A DNA stretch of 64,000 bases from JAAXHF01 sp965242605 (GTDB lineage Bacteria; Desulfobacterota; Binatia; Bin18), in NCBI GenBank assembly GCA_965242605.1, contig CBDESS010000001.1, positions 1,364,001 to 1,428,000 on the forward strand, written 5' to 3'. The notes beneath the pieces are model-generated. The model worked only from the letters and a program-made list of their open reading frames with translations. It was not told the origin of the DNA and did not search any database. Position numbers and translations under genes: made by a program. Positions 35,831 to 43,389 of this stretch are shown in pieces; the first letter of the stretch is position 1; the number at the start of each line of letters is the position of its first letter.

Positions 35831-38800
35831 CTACGCGCCCACGGCATGTTCAATCACCCGCTTCAGGCAATCGGGTTCCCCCAGGAAATAGACGCCGTCG
35901 TGCTGCCAGTCAGAGGCAGGGCGGCTGCCGTCGTCAATCTGGTTGGCCGGGGTGACGGACAGGACACAGGCGTGCAGGCGCAGGTCGGGGTCGGTTTTCC
36001 GAATCCGCTCTTCAAGGGCTTTGATGGTGTGGTGCAACTCGACCTTTCGGCGTTCTCTGGCCCCGAACCGGCTCAGCCCTTTGGGGTCAAGAAAAATGAC
36101 GTGCTGGCAGTCCGGGCTTTTCAGCCAGACGATGAAGTCGGGGTAATAGCCGCAGTCGTCAAAAAACGACACGCCCCGGCCCCGGCTCAGGTTACGGATC
36201 AGGTACAGCTCTCTGCCGCCCAGACACGGGTCCCGGCCCTTGGCCAGGGCCGCCAGTCTCTCGACCGTCAGTTTCTCATGCTCGTCCAGGGCCAGCGGTC
36301 TGACGCTGACCTTGCAGCCCTCCCTGGCGTACACAAGCGGCTGATAGGCATGAGCCTCGGCCAGCATGACGCCGAGTTGCAGGCTCTCGCAATAGCCTTC
36401 CCGGACATTCGCCGCCAGTTGGCGCAGGTCGTCAATCAGCTGACTGTGTACGGCATCCACTGACAGCTCGTAAGTCCGCACAGTGTCGGGGTCAGCCTCG
36501 TCCAGCCTGACCACCTCCATGTTGTCGCTCTCCCAGCGCCGGCGCTGACCGCGCCAGAACTGCTCGGCATAGGCGGTGATGAGCGCAAGGGCGATGTCTT
36601 CCAGCGCCTTTACGCCCTGAAAATCGCTCACGTTCAAGCGCTCCGCCGGCATATACAGATTATACCAGTCGCTATCCTGCAACAGACGCCCGACCGTCTC
36701 CGGTCTGATGAGCAGGTTGTGCCAGCCCTCATGCCGCTTTCGTCTCAGCAGCGCGTCGTAGAGCCGGTTGCGGTTGAAAAAGCCGGTATGGCGCGGCTCA
36801 AGTCTGACCGGGTGTCTGGGCTGCATGGGGCCGCCCTGCCTGGGGGCCACAGACTGCACCTGCGTGTACAGGTCGAGCGTCACCAGTGGCCGGCCCGGCT
36901 CGTCGGGGTTGGGCAGCAGCGGGCGCTCGTCCGAGTGTTCAAATTTCCGGTCGGCCCGGATACGGATCAGTTTCAGGTTGTGCCGCCGGCCCAGGTTCCA
37001 GGTCACGGGCAGCCTGACGGTTTCCCGCTCAACCCGCATGCCCTCCTGTTGCAGCAGGTCGCGGAAGGTCTGCATGTAGTTGGCACGCAGCCCGAAGATG
37101 TACAGCGTTTCCAGTTCGGCCAGCTCGGCGCTGTCCTTGGGCGGTGGCGCTTCGCTGTAGCGGTGGCGTTTGAGGCCGGCGCGCCAGCCTTTGAGCCGCA
37201 CGCCGCGGCCGAACATCTGGATGATCTCCGGGCCTTCGCCTACCCCGACATGCATCAGCCCCATTGTGCTGACCCGCCAGGAGTTCCAGCCGGCAATAAA
37301 GCGCCGCGCGCCAATGACCATGTGGACCGGCGAGTCCGGCCGGTCCACATCGGCGAACAGTCGCTCGGCAAAGCCGGCTTCCCGCTCGGCAGACAGGTCG
37401 GGGTTGGCCTGTTCGGTCAGCAGGCTGTAGAGGGCCGCGGCGTCGCCGATGTTGACCACGCCGAACACCGGGTTATCGCCGCTGCGCAGGTGCAGTTCGC
37501 CTTCGCCGGCGGTCAGATAGACGACATGGAGCCGGCCCGGGCCGTGGAACAGGAGCTGACACATATCGGCGTACAGGTCGCCGGCGGGGCGCTGTGTGAG
37601 AGAGGCAAAGCGGCCGGCAAAATACTCCCGGCCTTGCTCGTCAGACAGGCCGGACTGACCGGCCAGCAGGCGGGCAAGCATGGGCCGGACCGCCGGCGCG
37701 TGGGCCAGCAGCCAGGCCAGGAAGTCCAGGATGCGCGCAACATCAGACGTGGTCTGGGCGTCGGCCCGTCTGGTGCCGGTGACGGTTTTGCCCAGAAAGA
37801 CCAACAGCGGCCTGGCAAGATTGAAGGCCGCCCAGCCCGCGCCCCTGTCCCGCCAGATGCGGCACTGCTGGTAGAAGGTCAGCAGGCAGCCGAGCAGGTA
37901 CATGGGGCTGCTGGCGTCCTCCATCCCGCTCGGCAGGTTGGAGATGGCGTAGTCCTTGCCGTAGCCGTCGTCGTGAAACTGACGGTAGGCGTAGTCAAAC
38001 AGCAGGCACTTGCCGTAGGCATTGAGCAGTTCGGTTTCCCGGCGGGTGGCAATCTGGTTGAAGGTGGCCGAATACTCGAAGGTAAAGCCGCCGCGGGACA
38101 GCTCCTTGCGCCGCTCGCGCCACACCCTGCCGGACGCGCCCAGGTGTCCTTCATCAACCAGGACAAGGTTGTTGTCGCCAAAATCCTGCACGGCCACCCG
38201 CTTGACGCCCTTTTTGTCGGCCAGCTTGTTCAGGTCAATGATCTCGATGGGTGAGAACAGTTCGGCCCTGGCTTCGGCAGAGAACAGCCGCGCCGGCAGG
38301 CCGCTGGCCCGCAGCTCGCGTTCGTGCTGGCCCGACATCTGCTCGTTGGGCGTCAGCAGGACGATGTTGTTGAGCCGCTGGCCGGCCCGCGTGAGGGCGT
38401 GTTGGAATTGCAGGATGTGGGCGTGCATGAGGAGGGTCTTGCCCGAGCCGGTAGCGCTCTGAAAGGCCAGGGTGCGCAGTTCCTCGGGCGTATACTCGGG
38501 CATGGCCGCGGTCAGCCGCTCTTCGGTCCGGGCCGCGTTCAGGTCCGCCCGCAGCCCTTCGGGGTCGTCAAAATAGCGGTGCAGGTAGTGTTCGGTGAAC
38601 AGCAGGGCGAGGTACTGATAGGGCTTCCAGGTCCGCCCGTGTTCGCCGGCCAGGCGCAGCCGGCGGCTGTGGGCCGTAATGTTGGCGTCGTAGGTGGCAA
38701 GCTGCTCGGGGCTGACCGTAGCGCGAGCCGGGTTCAGGTACAGGGCGCGGGCGTACTCGCTCTCACCGCTGGGGTCAAGCCGGGCCGGCACGTTGCGCAG

Positions 38801-38902
38801 CCGGTCCAGCATGGCCGGCATGGCCTCATAGCCGAACTCCCGGCAGACAAAGCGGTGCAGCACGAGGCGGTTTTGCAGGGGCGTGGGGCCTGTCTGACGC
38901 AT
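35831..38902 (-). CDS. res: Type III-like restriction subunit (DExH helicase and PD-(D/E)XK nuclease)
   Basis: The 1023-residue product has an SF2 helicase core with Walker A QSATGSGKTLLMHAH, motif II LVLVDEGHLG (DEGH), and motif III-like FEYSATF. A second RecA domain contains MIGARRFIAGWNSWRV and QMFGRGVRLKGW. The C-terminal part has a nuclease-like pattern, YPDFIVWL followed by HVIFLDPKG, matching the PD...DxK signature. It is expected to translocate on and cut unmethylated DNA together with the upstream methylases. AAGGA precedes the start. It is the last gene of the minus-strand island, separated from the nearest methylase fragment by a palindromic element. Confidence 0.85.
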   Translation of the reverse strand: MRQTGPTPLQNRLVLHRFVCREFGYEAMPAMLDRLRNVPARLDPSGESEYARALYLNPARATVSPEQLATYDANITAHSRRLRLAGEHGRTWKPYQYLALLFTEHYLHRYFDDPEGLRADLNAARTEERLTAAMPEYTPEELRTLAFQSATGSGKTLLMHAHILQFQHALTRAGQRLNNIVLLTPNEQMSGQHERELRASGLPARLFSAEARAELFSPIEIIDLNKLADKKGVKRVAVQDFGDNNLVLVDEGHLGASGRVWRERRKELSRGGFTFEYSATFNQIATRRETELLNAYGKCLLFDYAYRQFHDDGYGKDYAISNLPSGMEDASSPMYLLGCLLTFYQQCRIWRDRGAGWAAFNLARPLLVFLGKTVTGTRRADAQTTSDVARILDFLAWLLAHAPAVRPMLARLLAGQSGLSDEQGREYFAGRFASLTQRPAGDLYADMCQLLFHGPGRLHVVYLTAGEGELHLRSGDNPVFGVVNIGDAAALYSLLTEQANPDLSAEREAGFAERLFADVDRPDSPVHMVIGARRFIAGWNSWRVSTMGLMHVGVGEGPEIIQMFGRGVRLKGWRAGLKRHRYSEAPPPKDSAELAELETLYIFGLRANYMQTFRDLLQQEGMRVERETVRLPVTWNLGRRHNLKLIRIRADRKFEHSDERPLLPNPDEPGRPLVTLDLYTQVQSVAPRQGGPMQPRHPVRLEPRHTGFFNRNRLYDALLRRKRHEGWHNLLIRPETVGRLLQDSDWYNLYMPAERLNVSDFQGVKALEDIALALITAYAEQFWRGQRRRWESDNMEVVRLDEADPDTVRTYELSVDAVHSQLIDDLRQLAANVREGYCESLQLGVMLAEAHAYQPLVYAREGCKVSVRPLALDEHEKLTVERLAALAKGRDPCLGGRELYLIRNLSRGRGVSFFDDCGYYPDFIVWLKSPDCQHVIFLDPKGLSRFGARERRKVELHHTIKALEERIRKTDPDLRLHACVLSVTPANQIDDGSRPASDWQHDGVYFLGEPDCLKRVIEHAVGA

Positions 38903-38954
38903 GGGCAGAATCCTTGATTATTACTCGAGCTCTTTGCCGTGCCGGGAACATCCT

Positions 38955-39062
38955 GATCCCTGGGATCACGGGCATCCTGCCCGGCCTTCTGCGGGCGAGA
39001 CGCCCGCGTTCCCAAGGGGGTCTCCTGCCCGCTATCCATTGCGATTGAGAGTAGCCCCCCCT
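38955..39062. repeat. Dispersed palindromic element upstream of res
   Basis: This copy reads ATCACGGGCATCCTGCCCGG, then a second inverted part CTGCGGGCGAGACGCCCGCG, and ends in GCGATTGAGAGTAGCCCCCC. It shares this end with the elements at 39.35 and 42.96 kb and lies exactly between res and the methylase fragment. Confidence 0.65.
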
Positions 39063-39066
39063 CAGG

Positions 39067-39336
39067 TCAGGCCTGGTGGCTACCTCGCCCTGCATCCGCT
39101 GGCGTTTCAGCGCTCAGGTCGGCCTGCCGGCTGGCGCTCATGCCGGCGAGGACCGCCCGGACCTGCGGCCACAGCTCGGTGTCGAGGAACTGCGTAATCT
39201 CCCCGGCTTTCAGATTCATGAGCCGGTACAGGCCGAAATCGAGCTCCCCACGGTCGAGCTGAAACATCGTCCGCAGGATGGTCTTCAGGCGGTCAAATTT
39301 TTTCACCGAATCCGGGACCGATTGCCGTTCAGACAT
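39067..39336 (-). pseudogene. N-terminal fragment of a third methylase copy
   Basis: The fragment starts like both full methylases (MSERQSVPDSVKKFDRLKTI, LDRGELDFGLYRLMNLKAGE, VRAVLAGMSASRQADLS). After about 77 residues identity stops and a short unrelated tail ends at 39067. It sits directly upstream of res and is flanked by palindromic elements, so it is probably what remains of the original mod gene beside res. One substitution (DTELWPQ for DTELGPQ) is shared with neither full copy. Confidence 0.8.
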
Positions 39337-39350
39337 GATTGCAGACCTGG

Positions 39351-39470
39351 ACCTGGGAACGCGGGCATCTTGCCCGCAGGCCCGGCCTTCTACGGGCGAG
39401 ACGCCCATGCACCCGGGCGGGCCTCCTGCCCGGCCCTTCCTGGCGATTGAGAGTAGCCCCCCTCATCCCC
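39351..39470. repeat. Dispersed palindromic element, cassette junction A
   Basis: The element begins CCTGGGAACGCGGGCATCTT, continues through two inverted GC motifs and ends GATTGAGAGTAGCCCCCCTC. It is almost identical to the copy at 42.96-43.07 kb. It separates the methylase fragment from the upstream mini-protein gene. Confidence 0.7.
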
Positions 39471-39476
39471 AGGCCT

Positions 39477-39692
39477 CTAGGCTGCCCGCTCGCGTGTGAG
39501 GGCTTCCCGGAGGCCTTCCAGCAGCCCCTCGAGGTGAGCCATTCGCTCCCGCAAAGCGGCCAAGTCCTGGCGTTGGGCGGCCAGGTCCTGGCGTTGGGCG
39601 GCCAGGTCGGCGCGGATGGTCCGCTGGCCGGTCAGGATCAGGGCGGCCAGGGCCGTGCCGACGGTGACGATGGCAAGAAACTCCGGGCTCAT
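39477..39692 (-). CDS. Membrane-anchored coiled-coil mini-protein A
   Basis: The ATG at 39692 has AAGGAG upstream. The 71-residue product has one N-terminal transmembrane helix (FLAIVTVGTALAALILTG) and a long coiled coil containing two direct copies of the heptad LAAQRQD followed by LAALRERMAHLEGLLEGL. It follows methylase A by 73 bp on the same strand. The same gene with three heptads follows methylase B. The function is unknown. Its consistent position behind each methylase suggests cotranscription and possibly a membrane tether or partner for the system. Confidence 0.7.
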   Translation of the reverse strand: MSPEFLAIVTVGTALAALILTGQRTIRADLAAQRQDLAAQRQDLAALRERMAHLEGLLEGLREALTRERAA

Positions 39693-39765
39693 CTTTTCTC
39701 CTTCTGGGCGGGGGTGGAGCCGGGATTGTCGGGTTACGCCCGGCGGCTCACCCGCCCTGTATTCT

Positions 39766-42700
39766 CTACATTGTCCGGGCATTGGCAAACATCAGCTCCC
39801 GGAAGACCGGCTCGATGGTCTCGGCCGTCCAGGTGTCGTCTGGCTGTCGCAAAGCGTTCAGGGTGTGGTCGCCGTTGACGTAGAGCAGATCAAACGGCTC
39901 GGCAAAGGCCGGCCGGTGGCGGGTGAACCAGTCGCTCAGGCTGGCGTTGTCGGTCTGGTTCAGGTTGCGCCACAGGATGAGGCAGCGGTGGCCCTCGGCA
40001 GCGGTCCCGGTGACGGTCAGCACGCCGTCCAGGCGGCGGTGGGCTGAGATGCGCAGGCCGAGCAGGAGGGTGAAGGTTTCGGGCAGGTCAACCGGCACTT
40101 TCCGGCGCACGCCGTCCCGCACGACCGACAGGGTGTAGGCGAAGGGGTCGGCGAAGGGCGTGCCCAGCAGGCATGGGCTGGCGGCCGTTTCTTCGCCAAG
40201 GGCGTAGCGCAGCAGGTAATCTTCGGCCAGGGCCGGGGTGGCGATCAGCAGTGCGTCCTGCTCGTCTGAGCGGGGGGTCAGTTCGAGGCTGTCAAGCGTG
40301 TCTTCGTAGGATTCGAGGCGGAGGTATTTGAAGAGCTGGCTGACGCCGGCGGGCGCAACTGGCCGGCCGTCCTTCCAGTCGGGCGCATAGACGACTTTTT
40401 TCATGCGTGGCAGCAGCACCGTGTCAAAGTGGTGGCCGACCTCAACCAGAATATATCTGCGGCGACCGTTGTCCTCCCGGTTGAGATTGATGACTGCATG
40501 GCCGGTCGTGCCAGAGCCGGCGAAAAAGTCCAGAACGACAGAACGCGAACCACACAGGGAGGCGCGAAGACAATCTTCAACCAAACCAACCGCCTTGGCG
40601 AAGTCAAAGTCTTTTTCTCTGAAAATGTCCTTCATCGCCTTCGCGCCAAGATTAGCTGAGGCGTATTTTCTGTCGTCCCACCATGTCTTGGGCATGGAGT
40701 TCGTATCCATGCGGGCTTTGAAATCTATTTTGATGCCATTCTCGCCACCGCCGACCTTTTCATCTCGGCGCACCCTGTAGTCGGACGGCAGAGCCGTTAT
40801 GCGGTCCGGCCCGCGATGCCAGCGCTTCTCAACCGGATTCCCATCTACCGCCGTAATCGGCCATATAGCAACTTCGTCTTTTCTCGTTCCTTCTAATATT
40901 TTGTACGCCTGTTTGTCTGCGTCCCACTTCATTGCAGGCACGCGAAGCGCGTCGTTTGTCCTGACATAAATCGGGTAGAACATCGTTGGCCGGTCTTGCC
41001 GTCTGTCACCCGACCCGCTGCGCACTAAATTGGTCCATGCGTATCTCCCGTTTTCATCAACAAGGGGATAGCGGGCCAGTTCATTGTCGGTCTTATCGAG
41101 AGTTCCAGGAACGGCACCGGCATTGCCAGAAAACAGCGCGTATTCGTGAGTCGGTGAAAACTGGCCTCTCGATTTACGCCCGGCAGGGTTGGACCGGACC
41201 GGGACGATCCCCAATTCTCTTGGGAACAGGCTTCGCATGATGAGCCGCAATAGCGACACTTCTTCGTCGTCAATTGCCACGCACAGGATTCCGTCATGCC
41301 TCAGACACTCACGCGCCAGCGTCAGGCGGTCTGTCATCAGCGAGAGCCATGACGAATCCTTGTAGTCGTTTTTGTACAAAATCGCCGAGGCGTCGGTGTT
41401 ATACGGCGGGTCAATGTAGACGCACTGCACCTGCCCCTGATAGCGCGTCTGGAGCAGGTTCAAAGCCTGGAAGTTCTCGCCGTGGACCAGCAGGCCGTCC
41501 ATCTGCTCGTCAAGCGGCCCGGCGTCTGACAGGGCGGCCAGCAGCCGGTCGATCAGGGCGCGGTCAAAGTGGCGGGTGTCCAGCACCAGAAAGGGGTTGG
41601 CTTTCAGAAACCCGACGCTCAGAGGGGTGGTGTAGCCGGGGCTGTTCAGCTCGGCCCCAAGCCGGTCAATGGCAAACAGCCGTACCCATTCGGTCTGCTG
41701 GGCGGCGTTGGCCGCGATCTCGGGGTAGAACGCTTCGGGCACACGGTCGAGCGTCACGCAATAGTGGGTGTCGAGCACACACTTCTTTTTGAGCCAGAGC
41801 TGTTTTTGAAAGTCCTCAATCTGGGCCAGAAAGGTGATGAGCGTGTCCGCCACCTGACGGACAGCCCGCAGGCGGCCCAAGGCCCGGCCCAGGCGGACGG
41901 GGTCGCCCCCGTCACCCTGAGAGATCGCCAGGTCGTCCAGGTCCAACACCTCGGTCTTCAGGTACAGGTCCAACTCGCGCCGCAGAAAGCCGCCCAAGTC
42001 CTTGTGAATGAAATAATCAAAGCTGTTCCTGGCCGTGTAGACGGCAAGGTGCTTGTCCAGCACGGTGCGCTCGGGCTGGCCCTCGGTCGGGGCAGGGCTG
42101 GCCAGCGGCCTCAGCCAGTCCACGGGCACGGCTTTCAGGATGCGCTCCCGTGCCGCCTCGTTGAGCCGGTCCTGCTGCCGGCTGCCGGCGGGGGAGGCCC
42201 GCTTCTCGCTGGCCGTCAAAGGCCGGTGCGCAAAGCGCACGACCAGCTCGCCCGTGTCAACGCCAACCGCCTCCGCACCCTCGGCCAGCACAAAGCGACG
42301 CTGGCGGCCGCGGCTGGCCTTCACGTCGTCCTGCTCGGTGTCCGCCCGGACAATCTCAAAGCGGACCCGGCGGGTTCCGGCGTCCGCGGCCAGCGTGAAA
42401 ACGTAGGAGGCGTAGTTCTCGGTGGACTTGACGTAGTACTGGTCGGCGTTGGCCCAGTGCAGCTTCACCTCCTCGCCGTCGTAGGGAATCAGGTAGGTCG
42501 GCCGGCCCCCGCCCGAATAGCGGCGCAGCGACATGAAGTCGCCCTCATCATAATAGCGGCCAAAGAAGGTGGCCAGGTGATTGTAGACCTCGGCCTCTGC
42601 GTCGGCGTCTGCTTTCGTATTGGCATACCGGCGTTGCAACTCCCGGACCGCCGGGGTGGTGTCCGGGTCAACGCCCAGCCCCTTGGCCTGTTGCCTGGCC

Positions 42701-42939
42701 TGCTCCAGTTCCTTGCTCAGGTCGGCCTGCCGGCTGGCGCTCATGCCGGCGAGGACCGCCCGGACCTGCGGCCCCAGCTCGGTGTCGAGGAACTGCGTAA
42801 TCTCCCCGGCTTTCAGATTCATGAGCCGGTACAGGCCGAAGTCGAGCTCCCCGCGGTCGAGCTGAAACATCGTCCGCAGGATGGTCTTCAGGCGGTCAAA
42901 TTTTTCTACCGAATCCGGGACCGATTGCCGTTCAGACAT
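39766..42939 (-). CDS. mod: Type III-like DNA methyltransferase A (beta class)
   Basis: The 1057-residue product has an N-terminal domain beginning MSERQSVPDSVEKFDRLKTI and a charged coiled part (KELEQARQQAKGLGVD). The catalytic motif IV DPPY is at residues 510-513 and the AdoMet motif I DFFAGSG at 804-810. The order IV then I with the target-recognition segment between them (about 517-803) defines the beta class, used by type III Mod proteins for N6-adenine methylation. Flanks are almost identical to methylase B; the central segment is unrelated. The chosen ATG at 42939 matches the start of the other copies; the frame is open to 43011. Confidence 0.88.
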   Translation of the reverse strand: MSERQSVPDSVEKFDRLKTILRTMFQLDRGELDFGLYRLMNLKAGEITQFLDTELGPQVRAVLAGMSASRQADLSKELEQARQQAKGLGVDPDTTPAVRELQRRYANTKADADAEAEVYNHLATFFGRYYDEGDFMSLRRYSGGGRPTYLIPYDGEEVKLHWANADQYYVKSTENYASYVFTLAADAGTRRVRFEIVRADTEQDDVKASRGRQRRFVLAEGAEAVGVDTGELVVRFAHRPLTASEKRASPAGSRQQDRLNEAARERILKAVPVDWLRPLASPAPTEGQPERTVLDKHLAVYTARNSFDYFIHKDLGGFLRRELDLYLKTEVLDLDDLAISQGDGGDPVRLGRALGRLRAVRQVADTLITFLAQIEDFQKQLWLKKKCVLDTHYCVTLDRVPEAFYPEIAANAAQQTEWVRLFAIDRLGAELNSPGYTTPLSVGFLKANPFLVLDTRHFDRALIDRLLAALSDAGPLDEQMDGLLVHGENFQALNLLQTRYQGQVQCVYIDPPYNTDASAILYKNDYKDSSWLSLMTDRLTLARECLRHDGILCVAIDDEEVSLLRLIMRSLFPRELGIVPVRSNPAGRKSRGQFSPTHEYALFSGNAGAVPGTLDKTDNELARYPLVDENGRYAWTNLVRSGSGDRRQDRPTMFYPIYVRTNDALRVPAMKWDADKQAYKILEGTRKDEVAIWPITAVDGNPVEKRWHRGPDRITALPSDYRVRRDEKVGGGENGIKIDFKARMDTNSMPKTWWDDRKYASANLGAKAMKDIFREKDFDFAKAVGLVEDCLRASLCGSRSVVLDFFAGSGTTGHAVINLNREDNGRRRYILVEVGHHFDTVLLPRMKKVVYAPDWKDGRPVAPAGVSQLFKYLRLESYEDTLDSLELTPRSDEQDALLIATPALAEDYLLRYALGEETAASPCLLGTPFADPFAYTLSVVRDGVRRKVPVDLPETFTLLLGLRISAHRRLDGVLTVTGTAAEGHRCLILWRNLNQTDNASLSDWFTRHRPAFAEPFDLLYVNGDHTLNALRQPDDTWTAETIEPVFRELMFANARTM

Positions 42940-42954
42940 GGTTGCAGACCTGGA

Positions 42955-43072
42955 CCTGGGAACGCGGGCATCTTGCCCGCCTGCCCGGCCTTCTGCGGGC
43001 GAGACGCCCACGCACCCGGGCGGGCCTCCTGCCCGGCCCTTCCTGGCGATTGAGAGTAGCCCCCCTCATCCC
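42955..43072. repeat. Dispersed palindromic element, cassette junction B
   Basis: This is a near-identical copy of the 39.35-kb element, from CCTGGGAACGCGGGCATCTT to GATTGAGAGTAGCCCCCCTC. It lies between methylase A and the mini-protein gene of cassette B. Confidence 0.7.
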
Positions 43073-43079
43073 CAGGCCT

Positions 43080-43316
43080 CTAGGCTGCCCGCTCGCGTGT
43101 GAGGGCTTCCCGGAGGCCTTCCAGCAGCCCCTCGAGGTGAGCCATTCGCTCCCGCAAAGCGGCCAGGTCCTGGCGTTGGGCGGCCAGGTCCTGGCGTTGG
43201 GCGGCCAAGTCCTGGCGTTGGGCGGCCAGGTCGGTGCGGATGGTCCGCTGGCCGGTCAGGATCAGGGCGGCCAGGGCGGTGCCGACGGTGACGATGGCAA
43301 GAAACTCCGGGCTCAT
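43080..43316 (-). CDS. Membrane-anchored coiled-coil mini-protein B
   Basis: This 78-residue paralogue of the gene at 39477 has the same start (AAGGAG site, MSPEFLAIVTVGTALAAL) and the same C-terminus (EALTRERAA). It carries three instead of two direct copies of the 21-bp unit coding LAAQRQD, so its predicted coiled coil is exactly one heptad longer. It follows methylase B by 73 bp, the same spacing as in cassette A. Confidence 0.7.
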   Translation of the reverse strand: MSPEFLAIVTVGTALAALILTGQRTIRTDLAAQRQDLAAQRQDLAAQRQDLAALRERMAHLEGLLEGLREALTRERAA

Positions 43317-43389
43317 CTTTTCTCCTTCTGGGCGGGGGTAGAGCCGGGATTGTCGGGTTACGCCCGGCGGCTCACCCGCCCTGCATTCT

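Noticed and set aside
36719..38254. 511-codon plus-strand open frame
   Set aside because: It is a shadow of the helicase-nuclease gene and contains no protein-like motifs.
41569..43053. 494-codon plus-strand open frame, repeated at 45178-46650
   Set aside because: Both are antisense shadows of the conserved halves of the two methylases, explained by GC-rich codon bias.
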